Of a stretch of 64,000 nucleotides of DNA, positions 1 to 9,805 are shown piece by piece. This DNA is from Lichenifustis flavocetrariae. GTDB lineage: Bacteria > Pseudomonadota > Alphaproteobacteria > Rhizobiales > Beijerinckiaceae. Under the pieces are notes generated by a model, which saw nothing but the letters and a program-made list of their open reading frames with translations, did no database searches and was not told where the DNA came from. Position 1 is the stretch's first letter; each line of letters begins with the position of its first letter. Where the stretch lies: the NCBI RefSeq assembly GCF_026130545.1, contig NZ_JAMOIM010000021.1:29501-93500 (forward strand), in the 5' to 3' direction. A program made the translations under genes and the position numbers.

Positions 1-1
1 C

Positions 2-1036
2 GTCGTGGCATCGGGCGAACTCGTCACCGCGGGCCTGATGGCGATTGTGCTGCAGAGCCTCGGCATTCCGGCCCGCTCCTGGCAAGGATGGCAAGTTCCA
101 ATCCTCACCAACGATGCCCATGGTTCGGCCCGGATCCAGTCCATCGATCCGACGGCCATCATTGAGGGGTTCGCGGCCGGCGAGGTGGCCGTGGTGGCCG
201 GCTTTCAGGGCCTGCACCAGGAGAGTGGCCGCATCACCACGTTGGGGCGAGGCGGCTCGGACACGAGCGCGGTGGCACTGGCCGGCGCCATGAAGGCCGA
301 TCGCTGCGACATCTACACCGATGTGGATGGTGTCTACACGACCGATCCGCGCATCGTCCCGAAGGCGCGACGCCTCGATCGCGTGTCGTTCGAGGAAATG
401 CTCGAAATGGCCTCGCTCGGCGCCAAGGTGCTGCAGGTGCGCTCCGTCGAAATCGCAATGAATTACAATGTGAAGACCTTCGTCCGTTCCTCCTTCGAGG
501 ATCCGGCGAATCCTTCCGCCGGCACGCTGATCTGCGCCGAAGAGGACATCATGGAACAACAAGTCGTCACCGGTATCGCCTTCTCCAAGGATGAGGCGCA
601 ACTCACATTGCGTCGGGTGGCTGACAAGCCGGGCATCGCGGCCTCGATCTTCGTCCCGCTGGCCGAGGCCAACATTAACGTCGACATGATCATCCAGGTC
701 GTGTCGGACGACACGACCACGACCGATCTCACCTTCACGGTGCCAACCGCCGACTACGAGCGGGCGCGCGTGATTCTCGAAAAGTCGCGCGAGTCGATCG
801 GCTATTCGGTGCTTCAGGGCAACACGGACGTCGTGAAGATCTCGGCCATCGGGATCGGCATGCGCAGTCACGCCGGCGTGGCGGCTCGCGCCTTCAAGGC
901 CCTTGCCGAAAAAGGAATCAACATTCGGGCGATCACGACCTCGGAAATCAAGTTTTCGCTGCTGATCGATGCCGCTTATACCGAACTGGCGGTCCGTACT
1001 CTTCACAGCCTTTTCGGGCTCGACCGGGCGGCCTGA
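2..1036 (+). CDS. lysC: Aspartate kinase, 5'-truncated by the window edge
   Basis: Aspartokinase phosphorylates L-aspartate, the first step towards lysine, methionine, threonine and meso-diaminopimelate (a cell-wall precursor here, see murE). The reading frame is open to the left edge, so the N-terminal ATP-binding portion (roughly 70 residues of a protein usually 400-420 long) is missing; the GTG at position 5 is internal. The visible part has the kinase block SGELVTAGL near its start, the RGGSDTSAVAL segment and a DVDGVYTTDPR segment typical of the family. From about visible residue 186 onward there are two tandem ACT-like regulatory domains, which in this family bind lysine or threonine for feedback inhibition. 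It lies 145 bases before ptsP, an order common in Rhizobiales. Confidence 0.95.
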   Translation, partial: VVASGELVTAGLMAIVLQSLGIPARSWQGWQVPILTNDAHGSARIQSIDPTAIIEGFAAGEVAVVAGFQGLHQESGRITTLGRGGSDTSAVALAGAMKADRCDIYTDVDGVYTTDPRIVPKARRLDRVSFEEMLEMASLGAKVLQVRSVEIAMNYNVKTFVRSSFEDPANPSAGTLICAEEDIMEQQVVTGIAFSKDEAQLTLRRVADKPGIAASIFVPLAEANINVDMIIQVVSDDTTTTDLTFTVPTADYERARVILEKSRESIGYSVLQGNTDVVKISAIGIGMRSHAGVAARAFKALAEKGINIRAITTSEIKFSLLIDAAYTELAVRTLHSLFGLDRAA

Positions 1037-1181
1037 CGTATAAACCGGCCCGGCGTGATGTTCTCCTTGCCGTCCGGCTGATCGGATCGCTATAGCTCGT
1101 TCGTCCGACGCACGTTTCGACGTGAACGTCAGGACGGAAAATGTGCGGCGCGGCGGCGTCCGCCTTGACGGTGGGGGGCCG

Positions 1182-3449
1182 ATGAGAGGCTCTTTGGGCG
1201 GGCCACGATTGTTGCTGCGTCGACTTCGCGAGGTTATGGCGAAGCCGGTCTCCGCGCAGTCGCGTCTCGACGATATCGTCACGCAAATCGCCTTCAACAT
1301 GGTCGCGGAGGTCTGCTCGGTCTACGTCCTGCACACGGACGGCCGGCTGGAGCTCTATGCCACCGAGGGGTTGAAGCGCGAGGCCGTTCACCTGACCACG
1401 ATGCGGATCGACGAAGGCCTCGTCGGCCTCATCGCCGCGACTGCCGAATCCTTGGCTCTGCCGGACGCACAGGTTCATCCGGCATTCTCGTACCGGCCGG
1501 AAACAGGCGAGGAAATCTACCAATCGTTCCTGGGCGTTCCGATCCTGCGAGGCGGTAATACGCTTGGGGTGCTCGTGGTGCAGAATCGCGCCCGCCGCAT
1601 TTATTCCGAAGAAGAGATCGAAGTTCTCCAAACGACCGCCATGCTGCTCGCCGAAATGATCGCGAGCGGGGAACTTCAATCCATCTTACCACCGGGTTCT
1701 GACACGGTTCTGCACCAATCTCACGCGTTGCGGGGCACCTCGGTCGCCGATGGGGTGGGCCTAGGTCATGTCGTGCTTCACGAATCGCGTGTGATCGTGA
1801 AAAAACTCGTGGCCGAGAACGTCGACAAGGAGGCCGAGCGGCTTGAAGAGGCCGTCGCGGCCTTGCGCGACGCGATCGACCGCCTCGTCGATCGCGGGGA
1901 TCAGGTCGGCCCTGGCGAGCACCGCGAGGTGCTGCAGACCATTCGCATGTTCGCGCATGACCGGGGCTGGTTGCGTCGCCTGCGCGAAGCGGTGATGACC
2001 GGCCTCACGGCGGAAGCTGCCGTGGAGCGGGTGCAGAGCGACACGCGCGCGAAGCTGCAACGTCAGACCGACCCTTACCTGCGCGAACGCCTGCACGATC
2101 TCGACGATCTGGCCAACCGGCTGCTGCATCAGCTGACCGGCCAAAGCCTCGTGACGGCCCATGACGAGATGCCCGATAATGCCGTGCTGGTGGCGCGCAG
2201 CATGGGTCCGGCAGCCCTGCTCGATTACGACCGGCACCGCCTGCGTGGGCTCGTTCTGGAGGACGGCGGGTCGACCAGCCATGTCGCCATCGTGGCGCGT
2301 GCCCTGGGCGTGCCGGTCGTCGGGGACGTTGCCAGTGTTGTGAACCTGGTCGAGCCCGGGGATGCCATCATCGTCGATGGCACGACCGGCGAAGTGCACA
2401 TTCGACCGACGCCCGAGGTCGAGGCGGCCTATGCCGAGAAGGCGCGCCTGCGCGCGCGGCGGCAGGAGCAATATCGCAAGCTGCGGGATGTCCCGGCGCT
2501 GTCCTTGGACGGGGTTCAGGTCGACCTTCACATGAACGCCGGCGTGATGCTGGACTTGCCCCATGTGGCCGAGACCAATGCGGCCTCGATCGGCCTGTTT
2601 CGGACCGAACTGCTTTTCATGGTGGCGTCCAAGTTCCCGCGCGCGAGCCAGCAATACGCCCTCTACAAGAGCGTCATGGATGCCATTCCCGACCGTCCGG
2701 TGACGTTTCGCACGCTCGACATCGGCGGCGACAAGATTCTGCCCTACATGCCCCGGCTCGAGGAAGAGAACCCGGCGCTCGGCTGGCGCGCGATCCGCAT
2801 CGGGCTCGACCGTCCCGCCTTGCTGCGCTCCCAGTTGCGGGCGATGATCAAGGCTGGAGCCGGGCGCGAGTTGCGGGTCATGTTCCCGATGGTTGCGACG
2901 GTCGCGGAATTCAAGGCTGCCCGGACCATCGCCTTGCGCGAGCAGGATTGGCTGTGCCGCCATGGACATGGTGTCCCAAGCGACCTGCGGCTCGGCGTCA
3001 TGGTGGAGGTCCCGTCGCTTTTGTGGCAGCTCGACGAGATCGCCGAGGCCGCCGATTTTCTGTCGGTCGGATCGAACGATCTCGGCCAGTATCTGTTTGC
3101 GGTCGACCGCGACAATAAACGTGTCGCCACGCGGTTCGACATGCTTTCGGCCCCCATGCTCCGCGCTTTGGCGGCCGTCGCTGCGGTCGGAGCCGTCAAG
3201 GGCAAACCGGTGACGCTGTGCGGCGAAATGGGCGGCAAACCCCTGGAGGCTCTGGCGTTGATCGCGCTGGGGTATCGCGGTCTATCGATGGCGCCGTCCT
3301 CGATCGGACCCGTGAAGGCCATGTTGCTGGCTCTCGACGTCGACAAGGCGTCGCACCATCTCAAGAGCCTGATTCAGTCCGGTGAGGACGGCCCCATCAT
3401 TCGGGAGCGCCTGCGCGATTTTGCCGACGAGCAGGCAATTCCCATTTAG
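1182..3449 (+). CDS. ptsP: Phosphoenolpyruvate-protein phosphotransferase, nitrogen PTS enzyme I (GAF + EI)
   Basis: PtsP autophosphorylates from phosphoenolpyruvate and passes phosphate to NPr in the regulatory nitrogen PTS; it is cytosolic. The 755-residue protein has an N-terminal GAF domain (about residues 20-155), an EI N-terminal helical region, the swivelling phospho-histidine domain with GGSTSHVAIVAR (His367) and a C-terminal PEP-binding TIM barrel with GSNDLGQYLFAVDRDN and the LCGEMGG segment (Cys680). The His-to-Cys spacing of 313 residues equals that of E. coli enzyme I (189 to 502). I chose the ATG at 1182 because MRGSLGGPRLLLRRLREVM is the usual start of this family; a GTG at 1122 would add 20 unsupported residues. 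It follows lysC and precedes prfA on the same strand. No ptsO or ptsN is in the window. Confidence 0.95.
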   Translation: MRGSLGGPRLLLRRLREVMAKPVSAQSRLDDIVTQIAFNMVAEVCSVYVLHTDGRLELYATEGLKREAVHLTTMRIDEGLVGLIAATAESLALPDAQVHPAFSYRPETGEEIYQSFLGVPILRGGNTLGVLVVQNRARRIYSEEEIEVLQTTAMLLAEMIASGELQSILPPGSDTVLHQSHALRGTSVADGVGLGHVVLHESRVIVKKLVAENVDKEAERLEEAVAALRDAIDRLVDRGDQVGPGEHREVLQTIRMFAHDRGWLRRLREAVMTGLTAEAAVERVQSDTRAKLQRQTDPYLRERLHDLDDLANRLLHQLTGQSLVTAHDEMPDNAVLVARSMGPAALLDYDRHRLRGLVLEDGGSTSHVAIVARALGVPVVGDVASVVNLVEPGDAIIVDGTTGEVHIRPTPEVEAAYAEKARLRARRQEQYRKLRDVPALSLDGVQVDLHMNAGVMLDLPHVAETNAASIGLFRTELLFMVASKFPRASQQYALYKSVMDAIPDRPVTFRTLDIGGDKILPYMPRLEEENPALGWRAIRIGLDRPALLRSQLRAMIKAGAGRELRVMFPMVATVAEFKAARTIALREQDWLCRHGHGVPSDLRLGVMVEVPSLLWQLDEIAEAADFLSVGSNDLGQYLFAVDRDNKRVATRFDMLSAPMLRALAAVAAVGAVKGKPVTLCGEMGGKPLEALALIALGYRGLSMAPSSIGPVKAMLLALDVDKASHHLKSLIQSGEDGPIIRERLRDFADEQAIPI

Positions 3450-3617
3450 AGGATGCCATAACACCCACGATCCTCTAGGGATTGCCGACCGTGTTGGCAG
3501 AGCTTTGACATCCCTGGTCCCAAGCCGAGCCCCAGCCTGCGCCGGCTGTGCCACCTTTTGGCATGGCGGGCTTGGTCAACGCGGCTTCCCGCCCTCACAG
3601 TGCTCTGTCTTTTCCCC

Positions 3618-4688
3618 ATGTTGCCGCACGACAAACTTGACCTGATCCTCCGCCGCCATGATGAAATCTCCGCGCGTCTCAGCGAGGGGGCGGACGGCGC
3701 GACGTTCGTCGCCTTGTCGCGCGAACTGGCTGAAACCGAGACGCTCGTCTCGGCCATCCGGGCCTATCGCGATCAGGCGGCCGATCTCGAAGGGATCGAG
3801 GCCATGCTGGGAGACGCCAGCCTCGACGCCGAGATGCTGGCTTTGGCCGAAGAGGAGCGGGTAACGGCCGCTGCGCGGCTCGTAGAGCTCGAACAGACGA
3901 TTCGCGTGGCGCTACTGCCAAAGGATGCCGCCGACGAGAAGAGCGCAATCCTGGAAGTCCGGGCCGGCACGGGCGGCGACGAAGCGGCCTTGTTCGCGGG
4001 CGATCTGTTCCGGATGTATCAGCGTTACGCCGACTTGCATGGTTGGAAGGTCGAGGTGCTTTCGGCGACCGAGGGCACCATGGGCGGCTTCAAGGAAATC
4101 GTCGCCTCCGTGAATGGACGCGGCGTATTCGCTCGCCTCAAATACGAATCAGGCGTGCACCGCGTGCAGCGCGTGCCTGATACCGAGACGCAAGGTCGCA
4201 TTCACACGTCGGCCGCCACGGTGGCGGTGCTGCCGGAGGCCGAAGAGGTCGATGTCGAGATCAACGAGTCGGACCTGAAGATCGACACGATGCGGGCGCA
4301 GGGCGCCGGCGGCCAGCACGTCAACAAGACGGAATCAGCCATTCGCCTGACCCATCTTCCGACCGGCATCGTGGTCTTCATGCAGGAAGAACGCTCCCAG
4401 CATCGCAATCGGCAGAAGGCTCTCGCGGTGCTGCGGTCGCGCATCTTCGACGAGCAGCGCCAAAAACTCGACAGCGAGCGGGCCGCCGACCGCAAGTCGC
4501 AGGTGGGGTCGGGCGACCGCTCCGAGCGTATCCGCACCTACAACTTTCCACAGGGGCGGATGAGCGATCACCGCATCAATCTGACGCTCTACAAGCTCGA
4601 CAAGGTCATCGCTGGCGAAGCACTCGATGAGGTGATCGATGCTCTGACGACCGAGCATCAGGCGGCTCAACTCGCTGCGCAGAGCTGA
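3618..4688 (+). CDS. prfA: Peptide chain release factor 1
   Basis: RF1 recognises UAA and UAG in the ribosomal A site and triggers hydrolysis of peptidyl-tRNA. The 356-residue protein has the catalytic GGQ at residues 231-233 in the context [13 protein letters not shown] and the codon-recognition PxT tripeptide as PDT in the segment [14 protein letters not shown], which marks it as RF1 rather than RF2. The start at 3618 ([11 protein letters not shown]) matches the family; an in-frame upstream start at 3558 would add 20 residues without similarity. No clear Shine-Dalgarno sequence precedes it. In many alphaproteobacteria prmC, the methyltransferase that modifies the GGQ glutamine, follows immediately; here the next gene is convergent and prmC is absent from the window. 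Confidence 0.96.
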   Translation: MLPHDKLDLILRRHDEISARLSEGADGATFVALSRELAETETLVSAIRAYRDQAADLEGIEAMLGDASLDAEMLALAEEERVTAAARLVELEQTIRVALLPKDAADEKSAILEVRAGTGGDEAALFAGDLFRMYQRYADLHGWKVEVLSATEGTMGGFKEIVASVNGRGVFARLKYESGVHRVQRVPDTETQGRIHTSAATVAVLPEAEEVDVEINESDLKIDTMRAQGAGGQHVNKTESAIRLTHLPTGIVVFMQEERSQHRNRQKALAVLRSRIFDEQRQKLDSERAADRKSQVGSGDRSERIRTYNFPQGRMSDHRINLTLYKLDKVIAGEALDEVIDALTTEHQAAQLAAQS

Positions 4689-4758
4689 GAGGCCCTCATC
4701 GCGCTTTATTGATCGGATTCGCGATGTTCGGCGAGACGAGAGGCAATCGGGACGAGCA

Positions 4759-5700
4759 TCATGTTCGCGGGAAGCGTGACTTTGGTGGTGGCAGGCGTGT
4801 GACGTTGTTGCTCAACTCGGGCCGGGGCACCGCCCGGACGCCATGCCACCGGATGAGCGCGGCGTTGAGTTCACCTCCGATCACGAAGATCGTCGCCATC
4901 GTGTAGAGGAACACGAGAGCGATCATCACTGAGGCGAGGCCGCCGTAGGTCGATGCGTAGTTGCGGGCAAAATGCTGGAGGTAATGGCCGAACGCAACGC
5001 TGAAGATGATCGAGGCCACGAAGGTCAGGGCGATGCCGGGCAGCACCTGGGCAACCGTCCGGCGCTCGGCCGGAAGCCATTTATGCGCGATCAATAAGGC
5101 AAAACCCAAGGTGACGCTGACGAGGGAATAGCGGGCCACTGTCACCAGATTTTCGACCGCAGCGAGGCGGGGCACCCAGGCTAGGAGCGCTGACCAGAGC
5201 AACGGCGCCAGCACCACCAGGAAGGCGAGCATCAGCGATGCGATCGCGCCGATGAACACCACCACGATCGATTCCAGCCGCGTCAGCCACCAGGGTCGTT
5301 TTTCACGCACTCCATAGGCGCGGTTGAGCCCGACCCGGAAGGCCTCGACGCCGCTCGACGAGAAATAGACCGCGAGCGCGGCGCCCACCGTCACGATGCC
5401 GCTGCGGGGAACTGTCAGGACATTGTGGATCTCGGTCGAAATCGGGCCTGCCACCTGCGCGGGCCAGACGTCGAACAACAGGGTCGCGGCATTCTCGGCG
5501 AGTTGCGCCGAGCCGAAGAAGCCGGCCAGCGCGGTCATGAAGATCAGAAACGGGAACAGCGATGTCAGTGTCGTCAGAGCGATGTGGCTCGCGATGGCCC
5601 AGCCATCATCGGCGCTGAAACGCCAGATCACATCCGTGACGACGGCGAGCGAAATCCGGACGGTTTTCTCGAGTCTCGAGCGATGCGGCGACGGATCCAC
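4759..5700 (-). CDS. YihY/BrkB-family inner-membrane protein
   Basis: This 313-residue protein belongs to the YihY (BrkB, formerly called RNase BN) family of polytopic inner-membrane proteins whose biochemical role is not settled. About six hydrophobic segments are visible, beginning with ASHIALTTLTSLFPFLIFM, and the family signatures FSSSGVEAFRVGLNRAYGV and YASTYGGLASVMIALVFLY are present. I place the start at the GTG at 5700 because a perfect AGGAGG (on the - strand, 5707-5712) lies six bases upstream; a TTG at 5730 is the alternative and would add ten residues. It converges on prfA with a 70-base gap and stands alone. Function unknown beyond a membrane role. Confidence 0.88.
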   Translation of the reverse strand: MDPSPHRSRLEKTVRISLAVVTDVIWRFSADDGWAIASHIALTTLTSLFPFLIFMTALAGFFGSAQLAENAATLLFDVWPAQVAGPISTEIHNVLTVPRSGIVTVGAALAVYFSSSGVEAFRVGLNRAYGVREKRPWWLTRLESIVVVFIGAIASLMLAFLVVLAPLLWSALLAWVPRLAAVENLVTVARYSLVSVTLGFALLIAHKWLPAERRTVAQVLPGIALTFVASIIFSVAFGHYLQHFARNYASTYGGLASVMIALVFLYTMATIFVIGGELNAALIRWHGVRAVPRPELSNNVTRLPPPKSRFPRT

Positions 5701-5793
5701 GGTGAGCCTCCTGTCCCAACCGCTTCTCAATTGACGAGAGATGAAGACATGCAGGATTCTAAGCGTCTTCGCGGAGCCCGCAAGATGTCTCGC

Positions 5794-7461
5794 TCAGCTC
5801 GCGACTTGTAAAAGACGCCGTGCCGCGGCTCGCGCCTCGTCGGTCACGGTCGCGCCCGCCAACATGCGGGCGATCTCTTCGCGGCGGGCCTCTGCCTCGA
5901 GCGGCGCGACCCGGGTGGTGACGCGGTCGCCGTCCTGGGCCGCCTGCTTGCTGATCTTGAGGTGGCTTGTGGAGCGGGCGGCCACCTGCGGGGCATGCGT
6001 GACGGTGAGAACCTGCACCTGGCCGGCCAGCCGGGCCAGCCGCTGCCCGATAGCGTCGGCGACGGCACCCCCCACGCCCGTATCGATTTCGTCGAAGACG
6101 AGGGTCGGGGCCGACCCACGATCGGCCAGAACCACTTTGAGAGCCAGCATGAAACGGGCGAGTTCGCCGCCGGAGGCCACTTTGGTCAGAGGGCCCGGGC
6201 GGCTGCCCGGGTTGGTCGCAACCCAGAATTCGACACGGTCCTTGCCGTCGATCCCACCCTCGGCGAGCGGGTCGACCTGCGTGCGGAAGCGCGCGCGCTC
6301 CAGTTTGAGGGGCGCGAGTTCCGCCTCGACCGCAACATCCAGGTTGGCGGCCGCAAGCTTGCGACCCTTCGTGAGGCGCTCCGCCGCGGCATCATAGGCC
6401 GCCCGCAGTCGGCCGGTATCGGCTTGAAGGATCGCGAGGCGGGCCTCGCCCGCGTCGATCGCTGCGAGTTCGTTCTCGAACCGCTCTGCCAGGGCCGCGA
6501 GACCGTCGGCGTCGACCTGATATTTCCGGGCGGCGCCCCGCAGGGCAAAGAGGCGCTCCTCGACTTGTTCGAGTTCCCGCGGGTCGTAATCGGCATCTCG
6601 CAACGCCTGTTCCAACGCGGCTTGGGCGCCGTCGAGCGCCACCAGCACCGCATCAAGGGCCCGTATCCCCTGCTCGACGAGGTTGGGAGCCTGCCCGGCG
6701 CGACGCTCGAGGCGGCGCATGGCGGCCGCCAGGGTGGCGCTCGGGGATCCGTCTCCCGCGACGCTCTCGAAAGCATCACGCAGATCCTCGGCCACTTTGC
6801 CGGCCTGCATCATGAGTGTGCGGCGCTCGGCGAGGGACTGTTCCTCGCCAACCTCGGGAGCAAGCTTTTCGAGTTCGTCCCGGGCGTGCCGCAGATAATC
6901 GGCCTCGGCTGCCGCCTTGGCGCTTGCCGCCTGCTGGTCTGCCAGGTCCGCAAGGACCTTTCGGTAGGCCGTGAAAGACGACCGCACCGCTTCGGCGTCG
7001 CGGCCGAGGCCGCCAAACGCATCGAGCAAGGCCCGGTGGGCGGGCGGGTCGACGAGGGCCCGGTTGTCGTGCTGCCCGTGAATTTCGACCAGAGTCTGGC
7101 CGATATCCCGCAAAACCTGGGCACTGACGGGAGCGTCGTTGACGAAGCACCGCGTCCGTCCATCGGCCGACTGGATTCGGCGTAAGATCAGTACGCCCTC
7201 AGGATCAAGACCGGCGTCGCGGGCGATCCGCCATGCGGGGTGGTCATTGGGAGGATCGAAGACAGCCGTAACTTGGCCTTGCTTCTCATCATGTCGGACG
7301 AGCGCCCCGTCGCCTCGGCCACCAAGCGCCAACATCAAAGAATCGAGCAGGATGGATTTTCCGGCGCCGGTCTCCCCCGTCAGCACCGTCATGCCAGCTT
7401 CGAACGTGAGATCGAGCTTGTCGATCAAGACGATGTTATGGATCGTCAGCTGGGCCAGCAT
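5794..7461 (-). CDS. recN: DNA repair protein RecN (SMC-like ATPase)
   Basis: RecN is an SMC-family ATPase that acts at double-strand breaks with RecA. The 555-residue product has a Walker A, GETGAGKS, at residues 29-36, long charged helical segments in the middle expected to form the coiled coil, and near the C-terminus the ABC-type signature region VASGGELARFMLALK and a Walker B/D-loop segment LVFDEIDTGVGG. Its start (MLAQLTIHNIVLIDKLDL) is canonical. It lies 19 bases after bamD in the conserved order ftsZ-lpxC-bamD-recN; ligA, which often comes next in Rhizobiales, is replaced here by the YihY-family gene. No LexA box was seen directly before it. Confidence 0.95.
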   Translation of the reverse strand: MLAQLTIHNIVLIDKLDLTFEAGMTVLTGETGAGKSILLDSLMLALGGRGDGALVRHDEKQGQVTAVFDPPNDHPAWRIARDAGLDPEGVLILRRIQSADGRTRCFVNDAPVSAQVLRDIGQTLVEIHGQHDNRALVDPPAHRALLDAFGGLGRDAEAVRSSFTAYRKVLADLADQQAASAKAAAEADYLRHARDELEKLAPEVGEEQSLAERRTLMMQAGKVAEDLRDAFESVAGDGSPSATLAAAMRRLERRAGQAPNLVEQGIRALDAVLVALDGAQAALEQALRDADYDPRELEQVEERLFALRGAARKYQVDADGLAALAERFENELAAIDAGEARLAILQADTGRLRAAYDAAAERLTKGRKLAAANLDVAVEAELAPLKLERARFRTQVDPLAEGGIDGKDRVEFWVATNPGSRPGPLTKVASGGELARFMLALKVVLADRGSAPTLVFDEIDTGVGGAVADAIGQRLARLAGQVQVLTVTHAPQVAARSTSHLKISKQAAQDGDRVTTRVAPLEAEARREEIARMLAGATVTDEARAAARRLLQVAS

Positions 7462-7480
7462 GAGGCTCGCCCAGGAGGTG

Positions 7481-8359
7481 TCAGGTCAGACCGATCTTGC
7501 GGAAGGCCTTGGAAATCCATGAATCCTGGTTCTCGTGAGGCTCCAGGCCGTTGTCCTTCAACAGCGCGAAGGAATCCTTGTACCATTCGCTGTCGGGAAA
7601 GTTATGGCCCAGGATCGCCGCAGCGGTTTGCGCTTCATCGGTGATGCCAAGACCCATATAGGCTTCCGTCAGCCGCATCAAAGCTTCTTCGGTGTGGCGG
7701 GTCGTCTGATATTTCGCCAGCACCTCGCGGAACCGGTTGATCGCTGCCGTGTAATTCTTACGCGCCAGATAGAAGCGCCCGACCGACATCTCCTTGCCGG
7801 CCAGCTGGTCCCGCGTCACCTGGATCTTGTACTTGGAGTCGTTGGCGTATTCGGAATTCGGGTACTTGGTGACGATCTCCTCGAACAGTGCCAAGGCCTT
7901 GCCGGCCTGAGCCTGGTCCCGCGAGATGTCAGGCACCTGGCTGTAATAGGACATCGCCTGCAGGTAGAGTGCATAGGGCGCGTCCGGCGTGTTGGGATAA
8001 AGCTTGTAGTACCGCGCACCCGACTCGATGGCGTCGTCGTAGCTGCCGCCCTGGTACTGTGCGTAGGTCTGCATCAGCAGCCCTTTGCGCGCATAATCCG
8101 AATAGGCGAAATCCTTTTCGAGCTGACCGAATTTCTTGGTGGCGCCCTCGGTATCCTTGTTTTGAAGACGGGCTACACCTTGGTTGTAGATGTCGTCCGC
8201 TGGCACGTCGGGCAGGATCTTGGTCTCATATTTCTCGCCCGCGAAGGGATTCAGGTTCTCGAAGGTCGAGCAACCCGCAAGCGGGAGAAGGGCGAGCCCG
8301 AACAGGCTGGCGCGTGCGCTGACCCGGACGGCTGATCGAAAGCTCGTTTTAGCACTCAT
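7481..8359 (-). CDS. bamD: Outer-membrane assembly lipoprotein BamD
   Basis: BamD is an essential lipoprotein of the BAM complex that inserts beta-barrel proteins into the outer membrane. The start at 8359 (MSAKTSFRSAV) gives 292 residues with a basic N-region, a hydrophobic stretch and a lipobox LAGC followed by STFENLNPF; an upstream in-frame start at 8419 would bury this signal. The mature part shows tetratricopeptide-like repeats (for example DIYNQGVARLQNKDTEGATKKF and YARKGLLMQTYAQYQGGSYDDA) expected for BamD. It is 228 bases downstream of lpxC and 19 bases ahead of recN, the usual alphaproteobacterial arrangement. Confidence 0.95.
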   Translation of the reverse strand: MSAKTSFRSAVRVSARASLFGLALLPLAGCSTFENLNPFAGEKYETKILPDVPADDIYNQGVARLQNKDTEGATKKFGQLEKDFAYSDYARKGLLMQTYAQYQGGSYDDAIESGARYYKLYPNTPDAPYALYLQAMSYYSQVPDISRDQAQAGKALALFEEIVTKYPNSEYANDSKYKIQVTRDQLAGKEMSVGRFYLARKNYTAAINRFREVLAKYQTTRHTEEALMRLTEAYMGLGITDEAQTAAAILGHNFPDSEWYKDSFALLKDNGLEPHENQDSWISKAFRKIGLT

Positions 8360-8587
8360 GCTTGTGAAACAACCTGCCGGACGGATCTTCGAAACGATGC
8401 GGAATGCGGCCGGTTTCACGGTCCGCGTTCGCAGCCGACATTGGCCAAAGGATTATGTCAAACCTGCGCATGACGGGGCCAAACGCCTGCATCATGAATC
8501 GTCGGCCGCCTTAAACATGGGCCACGTTGCAAAGGAGACACAAGGGACAGAACGGATCCAGTCTTCGCGTCGACGGCGACGCCGATC

Positions 8588-9532
8588 TCAGTTCGCCTCC
8601 GCCGCAAAGGCGGGGACGGGCACCAGACCGAAGTCGCCGTAAAATGGCTCGGACCGTGCCGGGGCTTCCACATATTGGAACGAAGAGCGGTCCGCGAACA
8701 TCGCCTGCAGGACCAGAAAGTTCATCTTATGCCCGGGACAGAAAGCCCGGTAGGTGCCGATGATCGGCGCGCCCGCCAATGCGAGGTCACCCACCGCGTC
8801 GAGCATTTTGTGGCACACGAACTCGTCGCTGGATCGCAGCCCTTCGGGATTGAGCACCCGCGTGTCGTCGACCGCGATCGAATTGTCGAGCGAGGAGCCA
8901 AGTGCGAAGCCAAGCTTCCAAAGCTTCTCGACATCCCGAAGCAAACCGAACGTCCGGGCTCTGGAAATTTCCCGCCGGAACCGCGCCGGGGTCAAATCCA
9001 TCATCTTGCTTTGGGCGCCGATCGCCGGAACCGGGAAGTCGATGCTGACATCCATGTGGAAGCCTGATGCGGCCGGCAACAACTCCGAGAAGGAGCGCCC
9101 CTGGTCGACACGGACCGGCTTGAGGATCTTGATATAGCGGCGCGGGGCTCGAAGCACCTTGATGCCGGCCCAGTCGATGGCGGCCACGAAAGCCGCTGCC
9201 GACCCGTCCATGATCGGCACTTCCGGACCGTCGATTTCGATCATAATATTGTCGACCCCAAGGGCCGACAGCGAAGCCATCAGGTGCTCGACGGTCGAGA
9301 CGGATCCACGCGATGGATCTCCAAGCACCGTACACAGTTCGGTGGTCGAAACCCGGTTCCACTTGGCCTCGATGACGCGCTCCATATCTCCTGGGAGATT
9401 TGTGCGCCGGAAGGCGATTCCACTATGGGCGGGTGCGGGCATGAGGGTGATTGAAACGGGAGCGTTCGAGTGAACGCCTTGGCCGGAAACGGTGACGCTC
9501 TTCTTGAGAGTCGTTTGGCGTCCCAGCTTCAT
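8588..9532 (-). CDS. lpxC: UDP-3-O-acyl-N-acetylglucosamine deacetylase
   Basis: LpxC is the zinc-dependent deacetylase that performs the committed step of lipid A synthesis. The 314-residue protein shows the zinc ligands in STVEHLMAS (His83) and CHKMLDAVGD (His241 and Asp245) and a catalytic-region histidine in the segment FCPGHKMNF (His268). The start at 9532 (MKLGRQTTLKKSVTVSGQGVHS) matches the family; an upstream in-frame start at 9601 would add 23 residues. It lies downstream of ftsZ but behind a strong terminator (9749-9776), so it is probably transcribed from its own promoter in the interval 9533-9748. No promoter motif was convincing by eye. Confidence 0.97.
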   Translation of the reverse strand: MKLGRQTTLKKSVTVSGQGVHSNAPVSITLMPAPAHSGIAFRRTNLPGDMERVIEAKWNRVSTTELCTVLGDPSRGSVSTVEHLMASLSALGVDNIMIEIDGPEVPIMDGSAAAFVAAIDWAGIKVLRAPRRYIKILKPVRVDQGRSFSELLPAASGFHMDVSIDFPVPAIGAQSKMMDLTPARFRREISRARTFGLLRDVEKLWKLGFALGSSLDNSIAVDDTRVLNPEGLRSSDEFVCHKMLDAVGDLALAGAPIIGTYRAFCPGHKMNFLVLQAMFADRSSFQYVEAPARSEPFYGDFGLVPVPAFAAEAN

Positions 9533-9748
9533 CCCGTCCCACTCCAACTGCCGCCGCCGGGCCTGATTTCGAAGGGAGTTTCCAGAACTCTGGAGATCCA
9601 CCGCGTCAAAGCTGCCGGCGAGGCCTCATCAACGTGAACAATCTACCGCTGTCATGCATCAAGGCCAAATCACGGTTTTTTACGCACTGTTACAGATAAC
9701 AGGTCGTATTGCGCGAGTTCTGAGGCGTTAGGGCAGCAGTCAATGGAA

Positions 9749-9776
9749 TAAAAAAGCGCCCGCGAAGGCGGGCGCT
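9749..9776 (-). terminator. Intrinsic terminator after ftsZ
   Basis: A perfect 9-bp stem (AGCGCCCGC at 9755-9763 and its complement at 9768-9776) with a 4-base loop is followed, on the - strand, by a run of U residues. It is 29 bases past the ftsZ stop codon. It would end transcripts of the whole dcw cluster before lpxC. The + strand copy also has a short T run, so it could act both ways. Confidence 0.85.
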
Positions 9777-9805
9777 AAGTTTTTCACAAGTGTATCCGGA
9801 AAGTC

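Noticed and set aside
3448..3477. Inverted repeat TAGAGGAT with its complement after ptsP
   Set aside because: Only 8-bp arms with a 14-base loop and no T run; not enough for a terminator call.
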